Assembly (NCBI RefSeq): GCF_013359725.1
Contig: NZ_JABFMW010000012.1
Span: forward strand, 39,123-103,122
DNA from: Pseudarthrobacter sp. C4D7
Lineage (GTDB): Bacteria; Actinomycetota; Actinomycetes; Actinomycetales; Micrococcaceae
Length of the DNA stretch: 64,000 bases
Reading direction: 5' to 3'
The translations under genes and the position numbers were made by a program. Positions 1 to 6,809 of the stretch are shown piece after piece (positions within the stretch are counted from its first letter, which is position 1; every line of letters starts with the position of its first letter). The notes under the pieces were generated by a model. The model was not told where the DNA came from. It ran no database searches and saw only the letters and a list, made by a program, of their open reading frames with translations.

Positions 1-127
1 TTCCCGCTGCGCGTTCGGAGTGGACCAGCCCGCGCTCCTCGTAATACCGCAAGGTGGGGACGCTGATCCCTGCCCGGGAGGCGATCTGGCCAACGGTCAT
101 CAGGGTGTCATGGCTGGGTTGGGGCAC
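1..127 (-). CDS. soxR: SoxR-type MerR-family regulator, N-terminal part (cut by window edge)
   Basis: Only the first 33-42 codons lie in the window; the gene runs off the left edge. The visible part is a MerR winged helix-turn-helix: TVGQIASRAGISVPTLRYYEE followed in frame by RGLV, where LRYYEERGL is the family signature. An in-frame GTG at 127 and an ATG at 100 are both possible starts and neither has a clear Shine-Dalgarno, so the mRNA may be leaderless. A SoxR-like dyad sits just upstream, which is why SoxR is preferred over other MerR members. The four C-terminal [2Fe-2S] cysteines that would prove it lie outside the window. Confidence 0.6.
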   Translation of the reverse strand, partial: MPQPSHDTLMTVGQIASRAGISVPTLRYYEERGLVHSERAAG

Positions 128-155
128 CGGAGCAGTCTGCCATGCGGCCGATTTG

Positions 156-175
156 ACCTCAAGTCAGCTTGAGGT
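156..175. promoter_or_regulatory. SoxR-box-like operator
   Basis: Perfect 8-bp inverted repeat ACCTCAAG / CTTGAGGT around a 4-bp centre (TCAG). It matches the core of the enterobacterial SoxR box (CCTCAAGT..ACTTGAGG) except at the centre. It lies 29 bp upstream of the GTG of the MerR-family gene, so autoregulation is the simplest reading. No divergent gene starts on the other side: bases 176-382 hold no convincing ORF. Confidence 0.7.
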
Positions 176-382
176 TGTTGGCTTGCTCCTGGCAGATACC
201 AATCTCTTTGGAAAGCAGGCCCGCATGAAAAACCCCCGCAAAGATCGTTCCCGGATCCAAAACCCCGGCGGGGCGGAGCGGCCAACAGCAACACAGCTGC
301 ATGTCCCGCGGCCCTGGGAGGGCAGGTCGTTCGACGCGGCGCTGAGCTCCATGCTGCATATCCGGTGAGGGGTGGGGTGCCC

Positions 383-1420
383 TTACGGCGCGAGGCTTTC
401 CAGGATTGATGCCGCAGGCGCCTGCATGCAGCTGCGGTAGTTAATGCCCGCCCACAGATTCAGCCACTCCGGATCCCCGGCGGCCGCCGCCGCGGCACGC
501 AGGGGAGAGGTGAGGTGGTGGATCTCCGGGTAGCCATACGGGGCGTCGCGGTCGTGGCGGCGCATGAACTCGTTCTGGAGGCCACGGGCATTCCGCCCGG
601 AGAAGGCCCGGGTGACGGCGGTGGTGGTGAAATGGTCCGACGCCGACAACGCAGCCCGGTGCGCCGCCTTGGTTCCCGCTTCGTCCGCGCAGAGGAACGC
701 GGTTCCGGCCTGCACAGCCACTGCCCCGACCGCGAGTGCTGCCCGGGTGTGCTCTGCGGTGGCAATGCCGCCCGCTGCAATCAGGGGGACTTCCAGATCG
801 GACAGGCCGCCGAGGATTCCGTGCAGCGGCACCAGGGGAGGAGGGGCATCCGCCGCGAAGGTTCCGCGGTGGCCGCCCGCTTCCGGACCCTGGACGCAGA
901 GCGCGTCGGCGCCTGCGGCAAGGGCCTGCACGGCTTCGTCGCGGCTGGTGACGGTGGCGATTACGTAGATGCCGCGCTGCCGCAGTGCCTCTATGTCGCC
1001 GGCGCGGGGAACATCGAAGGTGAACGAAACCACGGGCGGTGCAAGGTCCAGCAATGCCTCGAGCTTCTGGTCCCAGCCGTCATCGTCATGCCGTGGCTCG
1101 CCCAGGCCAACTCCGAAGCGTCCGGCATCCGGGGCCAGCGAATCCGCATAGCGTTGCAGTGCCGCCGGGTCGATGACGGATGGTTGGGGGACGAACAGGT
1201 TGACGCCGAACGGCTTGTCCGTTTGTCCCCTGACGGATTCGATCTCGGTGCGCATTGCCGCGGCGGTCTTGTAGCCTGCGGCGATGAAGCCCAGGCCGCC
1301 GCTTTCGCTGACCGCCGCTGCCAGTTGCGGGGTGGAGGGCCCGCCGGCCATGGGCGCCTGGATGACGGGGACCGCCAGAGCATCGAACCGGAACCTGGTG
1401 CCTCTATGCTGGGTGGCCAT
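383..1420 (-). CDS. Nitronate monooxygenase (2-nitropropane dioxygenase family)
   Basis: 345 residues, the usual length for FMN-dependent nitronate monooxygenases, which oxidise alkyl nitronates (for example propionate-3-nitronate) to carbonyl compounds and nitrite. A TIM barrel is visible: the N-terminal PVIQAPMAGG strand, the middle segment VQGPEAGGHRG that carries the family histidine, and the FMN-phosphate loop IAAGGIATAEH followed by GTAFLCADEAG. No signal peptide, so cytosolic. Start ATG at 1420 gives MATQHRG with a weak GAGGG upstream. It stands alone on the minus strand. Related enoyl-ACP reductase II proteins share the fold, so the substrate is inferred. Confidence 0.85.
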   Translation of the reverse strand: MATQHRGTRFRFDALAVPVIQAPMAGGPSTPQLAAAVSESGGLGFIAAGYKTAAAMRTEIESVRGQTDKPFGVNLFVPQPSVIDPAALQRYADSLAPDAGRFGVGLGEPRHDDDGWDQKLEALLDLAPPVVSFTFDVPRAGDIEALRQRGIYVIATVTSRDEAVQALAAGADALCVQGPEAGGHRGTFAADAPPPLVPLHGILGGLSDLEVPLIAAGGIATAEHTRAALAVGAVAVQAGTAFLCADEAGTKAAHRAALSASDHFTTTAVTRAFSGRNARGLQNEFMRRHDRDAPYGYPEIHHLTSPLRAAAAAAGDPEWLNLWAGINYRSCMQAPAASILESLAP

Positions 1421-1499
1421 GTGCCCTCACGGTCGTTGGGATCTACCTGACGAATGCTACGCCGGCAGGCACTCCGATTCGACAGGGGATCCGCCAGGG

Positions 1500-1958
1500 T
1501 CAGCTGGAACCGGCCTCAACCATGAGCTTGAGGTTCTCCAGCGTCTGCTGGCGTGCACTTTCCTGCATCCGCTCAATAATCAGTTCATCGGCGAACTTGC
1601 CGATGGCGCTGCCGGGGACGTTGTAGTCGATCTCGGCGGTCACCAGGGTACTGCCGCTTCCGTCGGGGGTGTAGTCCCACGTCTGCCGGCCCTTCAGCGG
1701 ACCGTCGAACTCCAGGCGCAGCCGCTGTCCGCCCCCGGGGGTCTCTTCCCTGCCTGTTACGCGCGTGGTGACGTGGAACGGGACGCCTGCCATCAGGTAC
1801 TTGTGCTCGACGACGGTTCCCACGCCGCCGTCGCCCTCGATCTTTTCCGCTTCGCCCAGGTTGACCCACCACGCGGCCCAGTGCCTGGGGTCGGATGCCA
1901 CCTCAATTACGCGGTCCACCGGTGCATTGATGGGGATGCTTACCTTGATATGGCCCAT
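1500..1958 (-). CDS. SRPBCC (START-like) domain protein
   Basis: 152 residues covering one SRPBCC/polyketide-cyclase-like helix-grip domain: N-terminal strand IKVSIPINAPVDRVIEVASDP, central TVVEHKYLMAGVPFHVTTRV, and a long C-terminal helix rich in charged residues. This fold binds hydrophobic ligands in a deep pocket; the ligand cannot be read from the sequence. Start ATG at 1958 has a strong GAGGAGG 6 bp upstream. The 79 bp to the nitronate monooxygenase hold nothing recognisable, so co-transcription is possible but not shown. Confidence 0.8.
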   Translation of the reverse strand: MGHIKVSIPINAPVDRVIEVASDPRHWAAWWVNLGEAEKIEGDGGVGTVVEHKYLMAGVPFHVTTRVTGREETPGGGQRLRLEFDGPLKGRQTWDYTPDGSGSTLVTAEIDYNVPGSAIGKFADELIIERMQESARQQTLENLKLMVEAGSS

Positions 1959-2088
1959 GCGATCCTCCTCGTGCCCGCGGCCGGATCACTGGCTCAGGGC
2001 CGTTCATTGGTGATGAGCCGAACCTATCGGCGCCGTCCCCTCCCCACCAGGGGCGAAAGCCCTGAAGGGCCCGGTGCCGGTGGGGTGG

Positions 2089-2424
2089 TCAGTCCTCCTG
2101 GCTTGCGGCCGGCGGATCGCCGGCGGCGATGCGGACCACGGTGACCTGGACGGCCACCTTCTCCGGGGCCAGGTGGTTCCGTACGGCGGCAGCCACGGCC
2201 CGCACCACGTCGGGCGTCCGGGCGTCCGGGCTGACGCCGATCCGGACGGTTGCCTCGGCACGGCCGCTTTCCTCGCGGACCTCCACCAGCGGCGGTGCAT
2301 CAGCAGCGTTCCGCTGGAGCAGGGACGCCGCCCGGCCGGGGAGGCGCTGCCACAGGTTGCGGGCGGGGAAAACTTCCGTGACGCCGTCGACCGCCATGAT
2401 GGCCTGCTGCAAAGCGCTGGTCAC
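2089..2424 (-). CDS. Small Asp23/Gls24-like protein, last gene of the sigma-factor operon
   Basis: 111 residues, cytosolic, with an alpha/beta pattern that ends in the strand VAVQVTVVRI, like the closing strand of Asp23/Gls24 domains. GTG start at 2424 overlaps the TGA of the upstream anti-sigma/Asp23 gene (GTGA), so translation is coupled. The similarity is weak and read by eye; it could also be called a conserved hypothetical. Its place at the end of the sigma/anti-sigma operon suggests a role in sensing or assembling the same envelope-stress complex. Confidence 0.65.
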   Translation of the reverse strand: MTSALQQAIMAVDGVTEVFPARNLWQRLPGRAASLLQRNAADAPPLVEVREESGRAEATVRIGVSPDARTPDVVRAVAAAVRNHLAPEKVAVQVTVVRIAAGDPPAASQED

Positions 2425-3002
2425 TTTTCCTCCCGGGGTGCTTCGATGACGTCGGTAATAGTGATGTCGATGGCCGCGATGTTCAGCTCGGTGTGGCGGG
2501 CCAGGGCCTCGGCCAGGTCCTGCCGAAGCGACGCCGCGCTGGGCATGAGCGCGTGGCCGAACAGGACCGCCAGGTCCAGCCGGACCGCCACGGGGCTGCC
2601 CGGAACCGTGACGTCACCATCGAGCCTGACTTTTCCGGCGACAGCTCCCGGCAGGCTGTCTGCCACGGAGCGGACCAGGGCCAGGATGGAACCTTCTGTT
2701 TCGGACAGGGTGTCGGCGGGATCGTCGGAACGCAGCGGGATGCTCCGCCCCGGCCGCAGTTCCAGTGCGAGGTTTGCCAGGATGTCCTTCATCCAGTCGT
2801 CATTGCCGCTGCCGGCTGCTGCCAGATCACTGGCGAACAGTTCTCCGCCCGCCGCGGCGAGCCGGCGGAGGGAGTCGAGGCCGTTGCGGCATTCCGGGCA
2901 GGACTCCAAGTGCGCCGGGTCGGGAAATTCACCGGTGTCCAGGTAGAGGCTCAGTTCCTCGATCGTGTGGCCGCACTCAAACGTGTCGTTGGGCATGCTC
3001 AT
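2421..3002 (-). CDS. Anti-sigma zinc-finger fused to Asp23-like domain
   Basis: 193 residues from the preferred ATG at 3002, which overlaps the sigma-factor stop (ATGA); a TTG at 3008 is the longer option. Residues about 8-45 form a zinc-containing anti-sigma (ZAS, zf-HC2) module with the HxxxCxxC motif HLESCPEC. The last 90 residues end in LNIAAIDITITDVIEAP, close to VTEVNITITDIHVPSED in the Asp23 protein encoded at 5711-6190, so the C-terminus looks like an Asp23/Gls24 domain. No membrane segment is visible, unlike most ZAS anti-sigma factors. Inference: it binds the adjacent ECF sigma factor and the Asp23-like part acts as sensor or docking module. Confidence 0.8.
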   Translation of the reverse strand: MSMPNDTFECGHTIEELSLYLDTGEFPDPAHLESCPECRNGLDSLRRLAAAGGELFASDLAAAGSGNDDWMKDILANLALELRPGRSIPLRSDDPADTLSETEGSILALVRSVADSLPGAVAGKVRLDGDVTVPGSPVAVRLDLAVLFGHALMPSAASLRQDLAEALARHTELNIAAIDITITDVIEAPREEK

Positions 3003-3583
3003 CGCCAATCTTCCATTTCGCGGACCAGTGTAGTCCGGGCACGGGCAAGCCGTCCCCGGACACTGGCTGGGCTGATGTTCAGGGTCCGGGCAATCTCCTC
3101 ATAGCTTTGGCCGTTGATTTCCTTCAGGATCCAGCAGCGCCGCTGCTCCTCGGGCAATGCCGAGAGGGCCGCCTTCAGGGACTCCAGGCCGGCGCCGGCA
3201 ACGGCCGCCGCCTCCGGCCCGGCTTCCGGGGAAACGGTGTCCGCCGGTGCATCCCCGTCCGCTGCGGCCAAGCTGGCGTGGTTGCGCCGCCTGCGCAGCA
3301 GGTCGATGCTGCGGCTGCCGGTGAGCCGGAGCAGCCAGCCCTTCACTGCGGCGGGTTCGCGCAGGGTGTCCAGCTGCTGCCAAGCCTGCACCAGCACTTC
3401 CTGCACCACGTCATCCGCGTCGGCGTATGAACCCGTCAGGCGCCGGGCGGCCGCCCGCATGTGCGGACCATAGCGCCGGGCCAGTGACTCGAAGGCCGCC
3501 GTGTCGCCGTCGGCTGCCCTGCCGGCCAGGATGGCATCGGGGACCACGTCCAGTTGGTCGCGCACCAAGGGTAATCCTGTCAC
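2999..3583 (-). CDS. ECF-type RNA polymerase sigma-70 factor
   Basis: 194 residues. Region 2 is visible from about residue 25 to 95 (ALAARRYG-like start, then DADDVVQEVLVQAWQ, the core-binding and -10 recognition segment), and region 4 from about 135 to 190 (LSALPEEQRRCWILKEINGQSYEEIARTL with a helix-turn-helix). No extra C-terminal domain. The annotated GTG at 3583 has a poor ribosome site; a GTG at 3565 sits 9 bp after AGGA and could be the true start. Followed with ATGA overlap by a ZAS anti-sigma gene, the classic ECF pair. The target regulon is not known from sequence; the neighbouring Asp23/AmaP operon is the obvious candidate. Confidence 0.92.
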   Translation of the reverse strand: MTGLPLVRDQLDVVPDAILAGRAADGDTAAFESLARRYGPHMRAAARRLTGSYADADDVVQEVLVQAWQQLDTLREPAAVKGWLLRLTGSRSIDLLRRRRNHASLAAADGDAPADTVSPEAGPEAAAVAGAGLESLKAALSALPEEQRRCWILKEINGQSYEEIARTLNISPASVRGRLARARTTLVREMEDWR

Positions 3584-3620
3584 CGAATTCTGCTTTCACT
3601 ATCGGCGCGAGCGCCTGAGG

Positions 3621-3662
3621 GGCAGGCGGGCCCGCCCACCACAAGGGTGGAACGGGCCTGCC
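3621..3662 (-). terminator. Imperfect hairpin between csbD-like and sigma-factor genes
   Basis: GGCAGG / CCTGCC outer arms, CCCG / CGGG and CCACC / GGTGG inner arms with small bulges. It follows the CsbD stop on the minus strand and has no U-tract, so it could be a terminator, an attenuator or an mRNA-processing point that separates the two halves of the locus. Confidence 0.4.
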
Positions 3663-3676
3663 GCAGGGGGAACTGC

Positions 3677-3907
3677 CTACTCTTTGCTGAAGCCCTCCTT
3701 GACCTTGGCCGCAGCGTCCTTGAGGTTGCTGCCGATGCCCTTGGCGGCATCCTTGACCTTCTCGCCGGCTTCCTGCAGCTTGGCCTGGGCCTGGTCCCGC
3801 TGGCCTTCGCGCTCCAGCTCCTCATTGCCGGTCAGCTTTCCCGCGCCTTCCTTGGCGGCGCCGAGGTGGTTGGTGGCTGCGTTGTTGAGCTTGTCGTCGA
3901 GTCCCAT
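3677..3907 (-). CDS. CsbD family stress-response protein
   Basis: 76 residues from the ATG at 3907, chosen because AAAGGA lies 7-8 bp upstream and because the CsbD consensus begins here (MGLDDKLNNAATNHLGAAKEGAGKLTG). A longer frame to 3985 exists but overlaps the AmaP gene. The protein is small, hydrophilic and Lys/Glu/Ala-rich, as in Bacillus subtilis CsbD, a general-stress (SigB) protein of unknown biochemical role. It is 34 bp downstream of AmaP on the same strand, so part of the envelope-stress operon. Confidence 0.88.
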   Translation of the reverse strand: MGLDDKLNNAATNHLGAAKEGAGKLTGNEELEREGQRDQAQAKLQEAGEKVKDAAKGIGSNLKDAAAKVKEGFSKE

Positions 3908-3941
3908 GATCGATTCCTTTCCTTTGTTTCCTGTTTCCTGC

Positions 3942-4559
3942 TCAGCCGGCGCGGTGTGCGCTGGCCAGCTTTGTCCTGGTTCCACTTCCTATTCGGACCA
4001 GAACGGTGGGGTGATGGCCCAGCTGCGCGTCAATTGCGCCAACCAGGTCCTCTGCCAGGTCCGCCACCTCACGCGGGGAGGCGCCTTTACGGGCCTGCAG
4101 CGTGAGCCGGAGGGCACTGGATTCGTTCCGTTTGTTGCGGCCGCGCCAAGCGGTAAGGGAGCTTCCGACGACGGCCCTGTTGCCCTTCAGTGCCTGCTCC
4201 ACACCTGCTGCCAGGTAGGAGACGTCCACTGCTGTGTCCCCAAGTTCCGGATCCTGTTCGCCGGCCGCAGTTCCGGTCCGTCCGCCGCCCTGGCGCGTCA
4301 GCCAGAAGATGCTGGCAACGGCGCCAAGGAGCAGCAACGCGGGCAGGGCGAGGGTCCACCAGCTGCCCAGGGGCTCCGGTGCCGGAGCGGTTGAAAGCAG
4401 TGCCTGCCACCGTTCCAGCAAGCCGCCGGCGACGGCGGTCCACTGGTCTGCGATGCCGGGAACCAGTCCCGCTCCCGCGGCCAGCAAACCCGCGCCCAGG
4501 AGCACCAGCCCGGCAATGGCCAGGAAGAGCCTGTTCACGGCCCTGTTCGTGCTGTTCAT
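3942..4559 (-). CDS. amaP: AmaP-like alkaline-shock membrane anchor protein
   Basis: 205 residues. Two hydrophobic segments, about residues 9-34 (LFLAIAGLVLLGAGLLAAGAG) and 67-86 (LALPALLLLGAVASIFWL), flank a 30-residue external loop, and a cytosolic C-terminal half follows (SALRLTLQARKGASPREVADLAEDLV). This is the architecture of AmaP, which tethers Asp23 to the membrane in Staphylococcus. ATG at 4559 overlaps the upstream stop by 4 bp. Its neighbours are Asp23, DUF6286 and CsbD, which supports the assignment. Confidence 0.8.
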   Translation of the reverse strand: MNSTNRAVNRLFLAIAGLVLLGAGLLAAGAGLVPGIADQWTAVAGGLLERWQALLSTAPAPEPLGSWWTLALPALLLLGAVASIFWLTRQGGGRTGTAAGEQDPELGDTAVDVSYLAAGVEQALKGNRAVVGSSLTAWRGRNKRNESSALRLTLQARKGASPREVADLAEDLVGAIDAQLGHHPTVLVRIGSGTRTKLASAHRAG

Positions 4560-5137
4560 CGGCCTACTGCTCCTTCCGTGGCAATGTGGACCCGCGCCCG
4601 GAGGGCCCTGCGGAGCCGCAGCCCTGCCACCTCGTCAGCGGCTGCCGCGGTGAGGACTTCCGGGTCAAGGGTGATGCCCGACGTCGGGCGGACGCTTACC
4701 CGTGCGTGGTTCCGGGCCACGGTGGTGGCCACCTGCTCGGGGGCCAGGTTGGCTGCCAGGCGGACCTTGCGGGAAATAGCGGCTGCAATTGCTTCGTCAT
4801 CCACCACCAGGGCGCTGCGGTCACTGACCATGGCACGCCTTCCGCGCCGCCCACCCTTGACTGCGGCGACCAGCAGTCCGGCGCCCACAAGCGCCAGGAC
4901 GGCTCCGCCGGCCACCAGGCCTGCGGGCAGGACGGCATGGGGAACTTCTGCCGTGAGCGATGCGAGGTGGCCGGGGGAGGCAAGCAGTGCAGGCTGCCCC
5001 AGCATCGACAAGATGCTCTCGGTTCCCAGCCACAGGCAGGCGGCCAACACCAGGATTGCGGTGGGGATGGACAACCCCGAGCGGGACGAATGCGTTTCCC
5101 GGCGGATGATGCGGTTGGTGATGCGCGCCTGGTTCAC
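4556..5137 (-). CDS. DUF6286 membrane protein (AmaP/Asp23 locus)
   Basis: 193 residues from GTG 5137, preferred over the longer frame because AGGAGGAG is 5 bp upstream and the GTG overlaps the previous stop (GTGA). Two membrane helices are visible (LSIPTAILVLAACLWLGTESIL and LPAGLVAGGAVLALVGAGLLVAAV). The soluble C-terminal part begins about residue 105 and has an Asp23-like rhythm (strand ARVSVRPT, helix, strand ARVHIAT). The topology mirrors AmaP, so it may be a second membrane anchor in the same complex. The domain function is unknown. Confidence 0.75.
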   Translation of the reverse strand: MNQARITNRIIRRETHSSRSGLSIPTAILVLAACLWLGTESILSMLGQPALLASPGHLASLTAEVPHAVLPAGLVAGGAVLALVGAGLLVAAVKGGRRGRRAMVSDRSALVVDDEAIAAAISRKVRLAANLAPEQVATTVARNHARVSVRPTSGITLDPEVLTAAAADEVAGLRLRRALRARVHIATEGAVGR

Positions 5138-5526
5138 GGTCTCCTCCTGTCCTGACCGGAGTCCACCCGGTCTTCCTGGATGGCGCGGCCACCCGCTCCA
5201 AGGCGGATATTGATGCGGCCGCACTGCAACCCGGTAATGTGCTGGCCCAGGGACGAGATCCTGAGCCTGGCGATCCTTGCCTGTTCAAACGCCGGCTGCC
5301 GCTCCGGTCCGGATGCGCCAGGCGCCAGGGCCGGCCCCAGCAGCGGGGGAGGGGGGAGGCGGACCTGGAGGTCCACCCCCAACTTCCCCGCGTCGTCGTG
5401 CAGCGTGGCTGACACGTCGCCGCTTCTAACCTTGAACGCGCCGGCCGCCACCGCTTCCAGGGTGTGGCGCAGGGCGGCCTGCTCGATCCGGGTATGGCCC
5501 TGGCGCGTGGACGCCTGCACCGTCAC
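5134..5526 (-). CDS. Small Asp23-like protein of the envelope-stress operon
   Basis: 130 residues from GTG 5526, chosen because it overlaps the stop of the upstream 63-codon gene as GTGA. The stop in turn overlaps the next GTG. Soluble; the pattern is N-terminal helices (ALRHTLEAVAAGAF), a strand pair (VSATLHDDAGKLGVDLQVRLP) and a C-terminal strand (CGRINIRLGAG), compatible with a divergent Asp23/Gls24 domain. I do not recognise a named family. Position and coupling argue that its product is needed in a fixed ratio with its neighbours. Confidence 0.65.
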   Translation of the reverse strand: MTVQASTRQGHTRIEQAALRHTLEAVAAGAFKVRSGDVSATLHDDAGKLGVDLQVRLPPPPLLGPALAPGASGPERQPAFEQARIARLRISSLGQHITGLQCGRINIRLGAGGRAIQEDRVDSGQDRRRP

Positions 5527-5714
5527 GATGACGAGCGGCGGCCGAGGAGGGCATCCAGGACGGCGCCGAGGTCCAGCCGGCCTTCGGCTGCCCTGCCCAG
5601 GACGGCTCCGATTCCCATGAAGATTGCCATCAGCAGGAAGCCCCAGAAGCCGAAGGCCAGGGCGGCCAACGCCAGGACGGCCCCGCCGGCCGCCCCGGCA
5701 ACCACCGGGGTCAT
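5523..5714 (-). CDS. Small membrane protein of the Asp23 operon
   Basis: 63 residues, almost entirely one or two hydrophobic segments (VVAGAAGGAVLALAALAFGF and LLMAIFMGIGAVLGRAA), followed by a basic, serine-rich tail LGRRSSS. ATG 5714 overlaps the stop of the Asp23 gene (ATGA) and its own TGA overlaps the next GTG. It resembles the short DUF2273-like membrane proteins found beside asp23 in Firmicutes, which supports a role as a membrane partner of Asp23. Family assignment is by context and hydrophobicity, not by a clear motif. Confidence 0.7.
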   Translation of the reverse strand: MTPVVAGAAGGAVLALAALAFGFWGFLLMAIFMGIGAVLGRAAEGRLDLGAVLDALLGRRSSS

Positions 5715-6190
5715 GCAACCCTCGGCTCGTGGCCGGCGTCGTCCGAGTCGTCATCCTCGGACGGAACGTGGATGTCGGTGATGGTGATGTTGACCTCGGT
5801 GACCTCCATGCCCACCAGGTCCTCCACGGCGGAGTAGACCGCATCGCGGGCGTTGTCTGCCACCTGCTGCAGGGGGTGCGGGTACTCCACCACGAGGGTC
5901 ACGTCCACGGCAACCTGGGTCTGGCCCACCTCGACGCTGACACCCTGCGTCAGGTCTTTCTGGCCAACCTTTTCGCGCAGGTTGCCCAGGGCACGGGCTG
6001 CGCCGCCGCCCAGGGCGTGCACGCCCTCGATTTCCTGGATGGCGATGCCGGCGATCTTGGCCACGACGCCGTCTGCCACTGTGGTGCGTCCACGGCCGTC
6101 ATTGCCGCCTGCTGCCGAAAGCTCGTGGCCGGGGGCGGCAGCCGTCTGCTTCTGCTGGACCGTGGCCGGGGTTTGCGTCTGCGTGGTCAT
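5711..6190 (-). CDS. Asp23/Gls24 family envelope stress response protein
   Basis: 159 residues from ATG 6190, which has AAGGAG upstream; the frame extends to 6283 without support. The domain spans about residues 35-150: TVADGVVAKIAGIAIQEIEG, GVSVEVGQTQVAVDVTLVVEY, and AVEDLVGMEVTEVNITITDI, all typical of Asp23. An acidic tail (EDDDSDD) follows. Asp23 is an abundant membrane-associated scaffold linked to cell-wall stress. First gene of a tightly coupled operon with AmaP- and DUF6286-type partners. Confidence 0.92.
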   Translation of the reverse strand: MTTQTQTPATVQQKQTAAAPGHELSAAGGNDGRGRTTVADGVVAKIAGIAIQEIEGVHALGGGAARALGNLREKVGQKDLTQGVSVEVGQTQVAVDVTLVVEYPHPLQQVADNARDAVYSAVEDLVGMEVTEVNITITDIHVPSEDDDSDDAGHEPRVA

Positions 6191-6327
6191 GTGCGTCGCT
6201 CCTTCTTGTTGTGGAACTGGATTCAGGGGCGCGTCCTGCGCCCTCACATGTAAGACGCAGTGGCAGGGCGAAACCTCACGCAAAAGTATTTGTGATCGTC
6301 ATCACACTGCTGTGAGGGCAGCAAAAA

Positions 6328-6370
6328 GGGCGTTGACGACGCCGGGTTGATCCCGGCGTCGTCAACGCCC
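6328..6370 (-). terminator. Strong rho-independent terminator
   Basis: Perfect 19-bp stem (GGGCGTTGACGACGCCGGG and its complement) with a 5-base loop. On the minus strand it is followed by TTTTTGC. It lies 17 bp beyond the stop of the 64-residue gene at 6387-6581 and would insulate the Asp23 operon from it. Confidence 0.9.
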
Positions 6371-6386
6371 CTTCGCGGGGTATCCC

Positions 6387-6581
6387 CTAGAGGGCCAGTG
6401 CGGGCTCATTCCCGCGCACGCTCAGCGTGAAGGTGTTGGGTCCGCTGCAGGTGACGGCGATGCGGCACGTGGTGGTGTTGTGCCGCGTGGAGAGGTCCGA
6501 GACCGCGGAATCAAGGGTCTCGTGGAGGGAGGTCCGGTCCCAGATTTTCAGCGTCACGGATTCGGCAGTGTTAAACGTCAT
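6387..6581 (-). CDS. Conserved-looking hypothetical protein, 64 residues
   Basis: MTFNTAESVTLKIWDRTSLH begins a small soluble protein with three predicted strands and one helix. Start ATG 6581 has AGGAAAG 9 bp upstream, and a strong terminator follows, so a monocistronic transcript is likely. The strand-helix-strand pattern (VTLKIW, HETLDSAVSDLSTRHN, CRIAVTC, FTLSVRG) slightly recalls a very short Asp23-like unit, but that is only an impression. No family recognised. The 228 bp upstream contain no other gene. Confidence 0.65.
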   Translation of the reverse strand: MTFNTAESVTLKIWDRTSLHETLDSAVSDLSTRHNTTTCRIAVTCSGPNTFTLSVRGNEPALAL

Positions 6582-6809
6582 TGTTCAGTACTTTCCTGTA
6601 TCAAGCCGGTTCGATCGTCCGGCAGTGGCCTGTCCGCGCTCGGAGGGTCGGTGGCCTGCGCTCACCGGTGGGCCTCGTTGCGTCACCAGGATGTCAAGGG
6701 CGGATGGTTCCCGCCCTGCCAGTCAATAGTGCCCATGGCTCGAGGGCCGGCTCAACCATATTGCCGAATTATTGCGAGTGAATCTCATCACGTGTGACGG
6801 ACGGCACAG

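Noticed and set aside
176..382. Frames of 60-100 codons between the SoxR-like gene and nitronate monooxygenase
   Set aside because: No ribosome site, no recognisable domain, several overlapping alternatives of equal quality.
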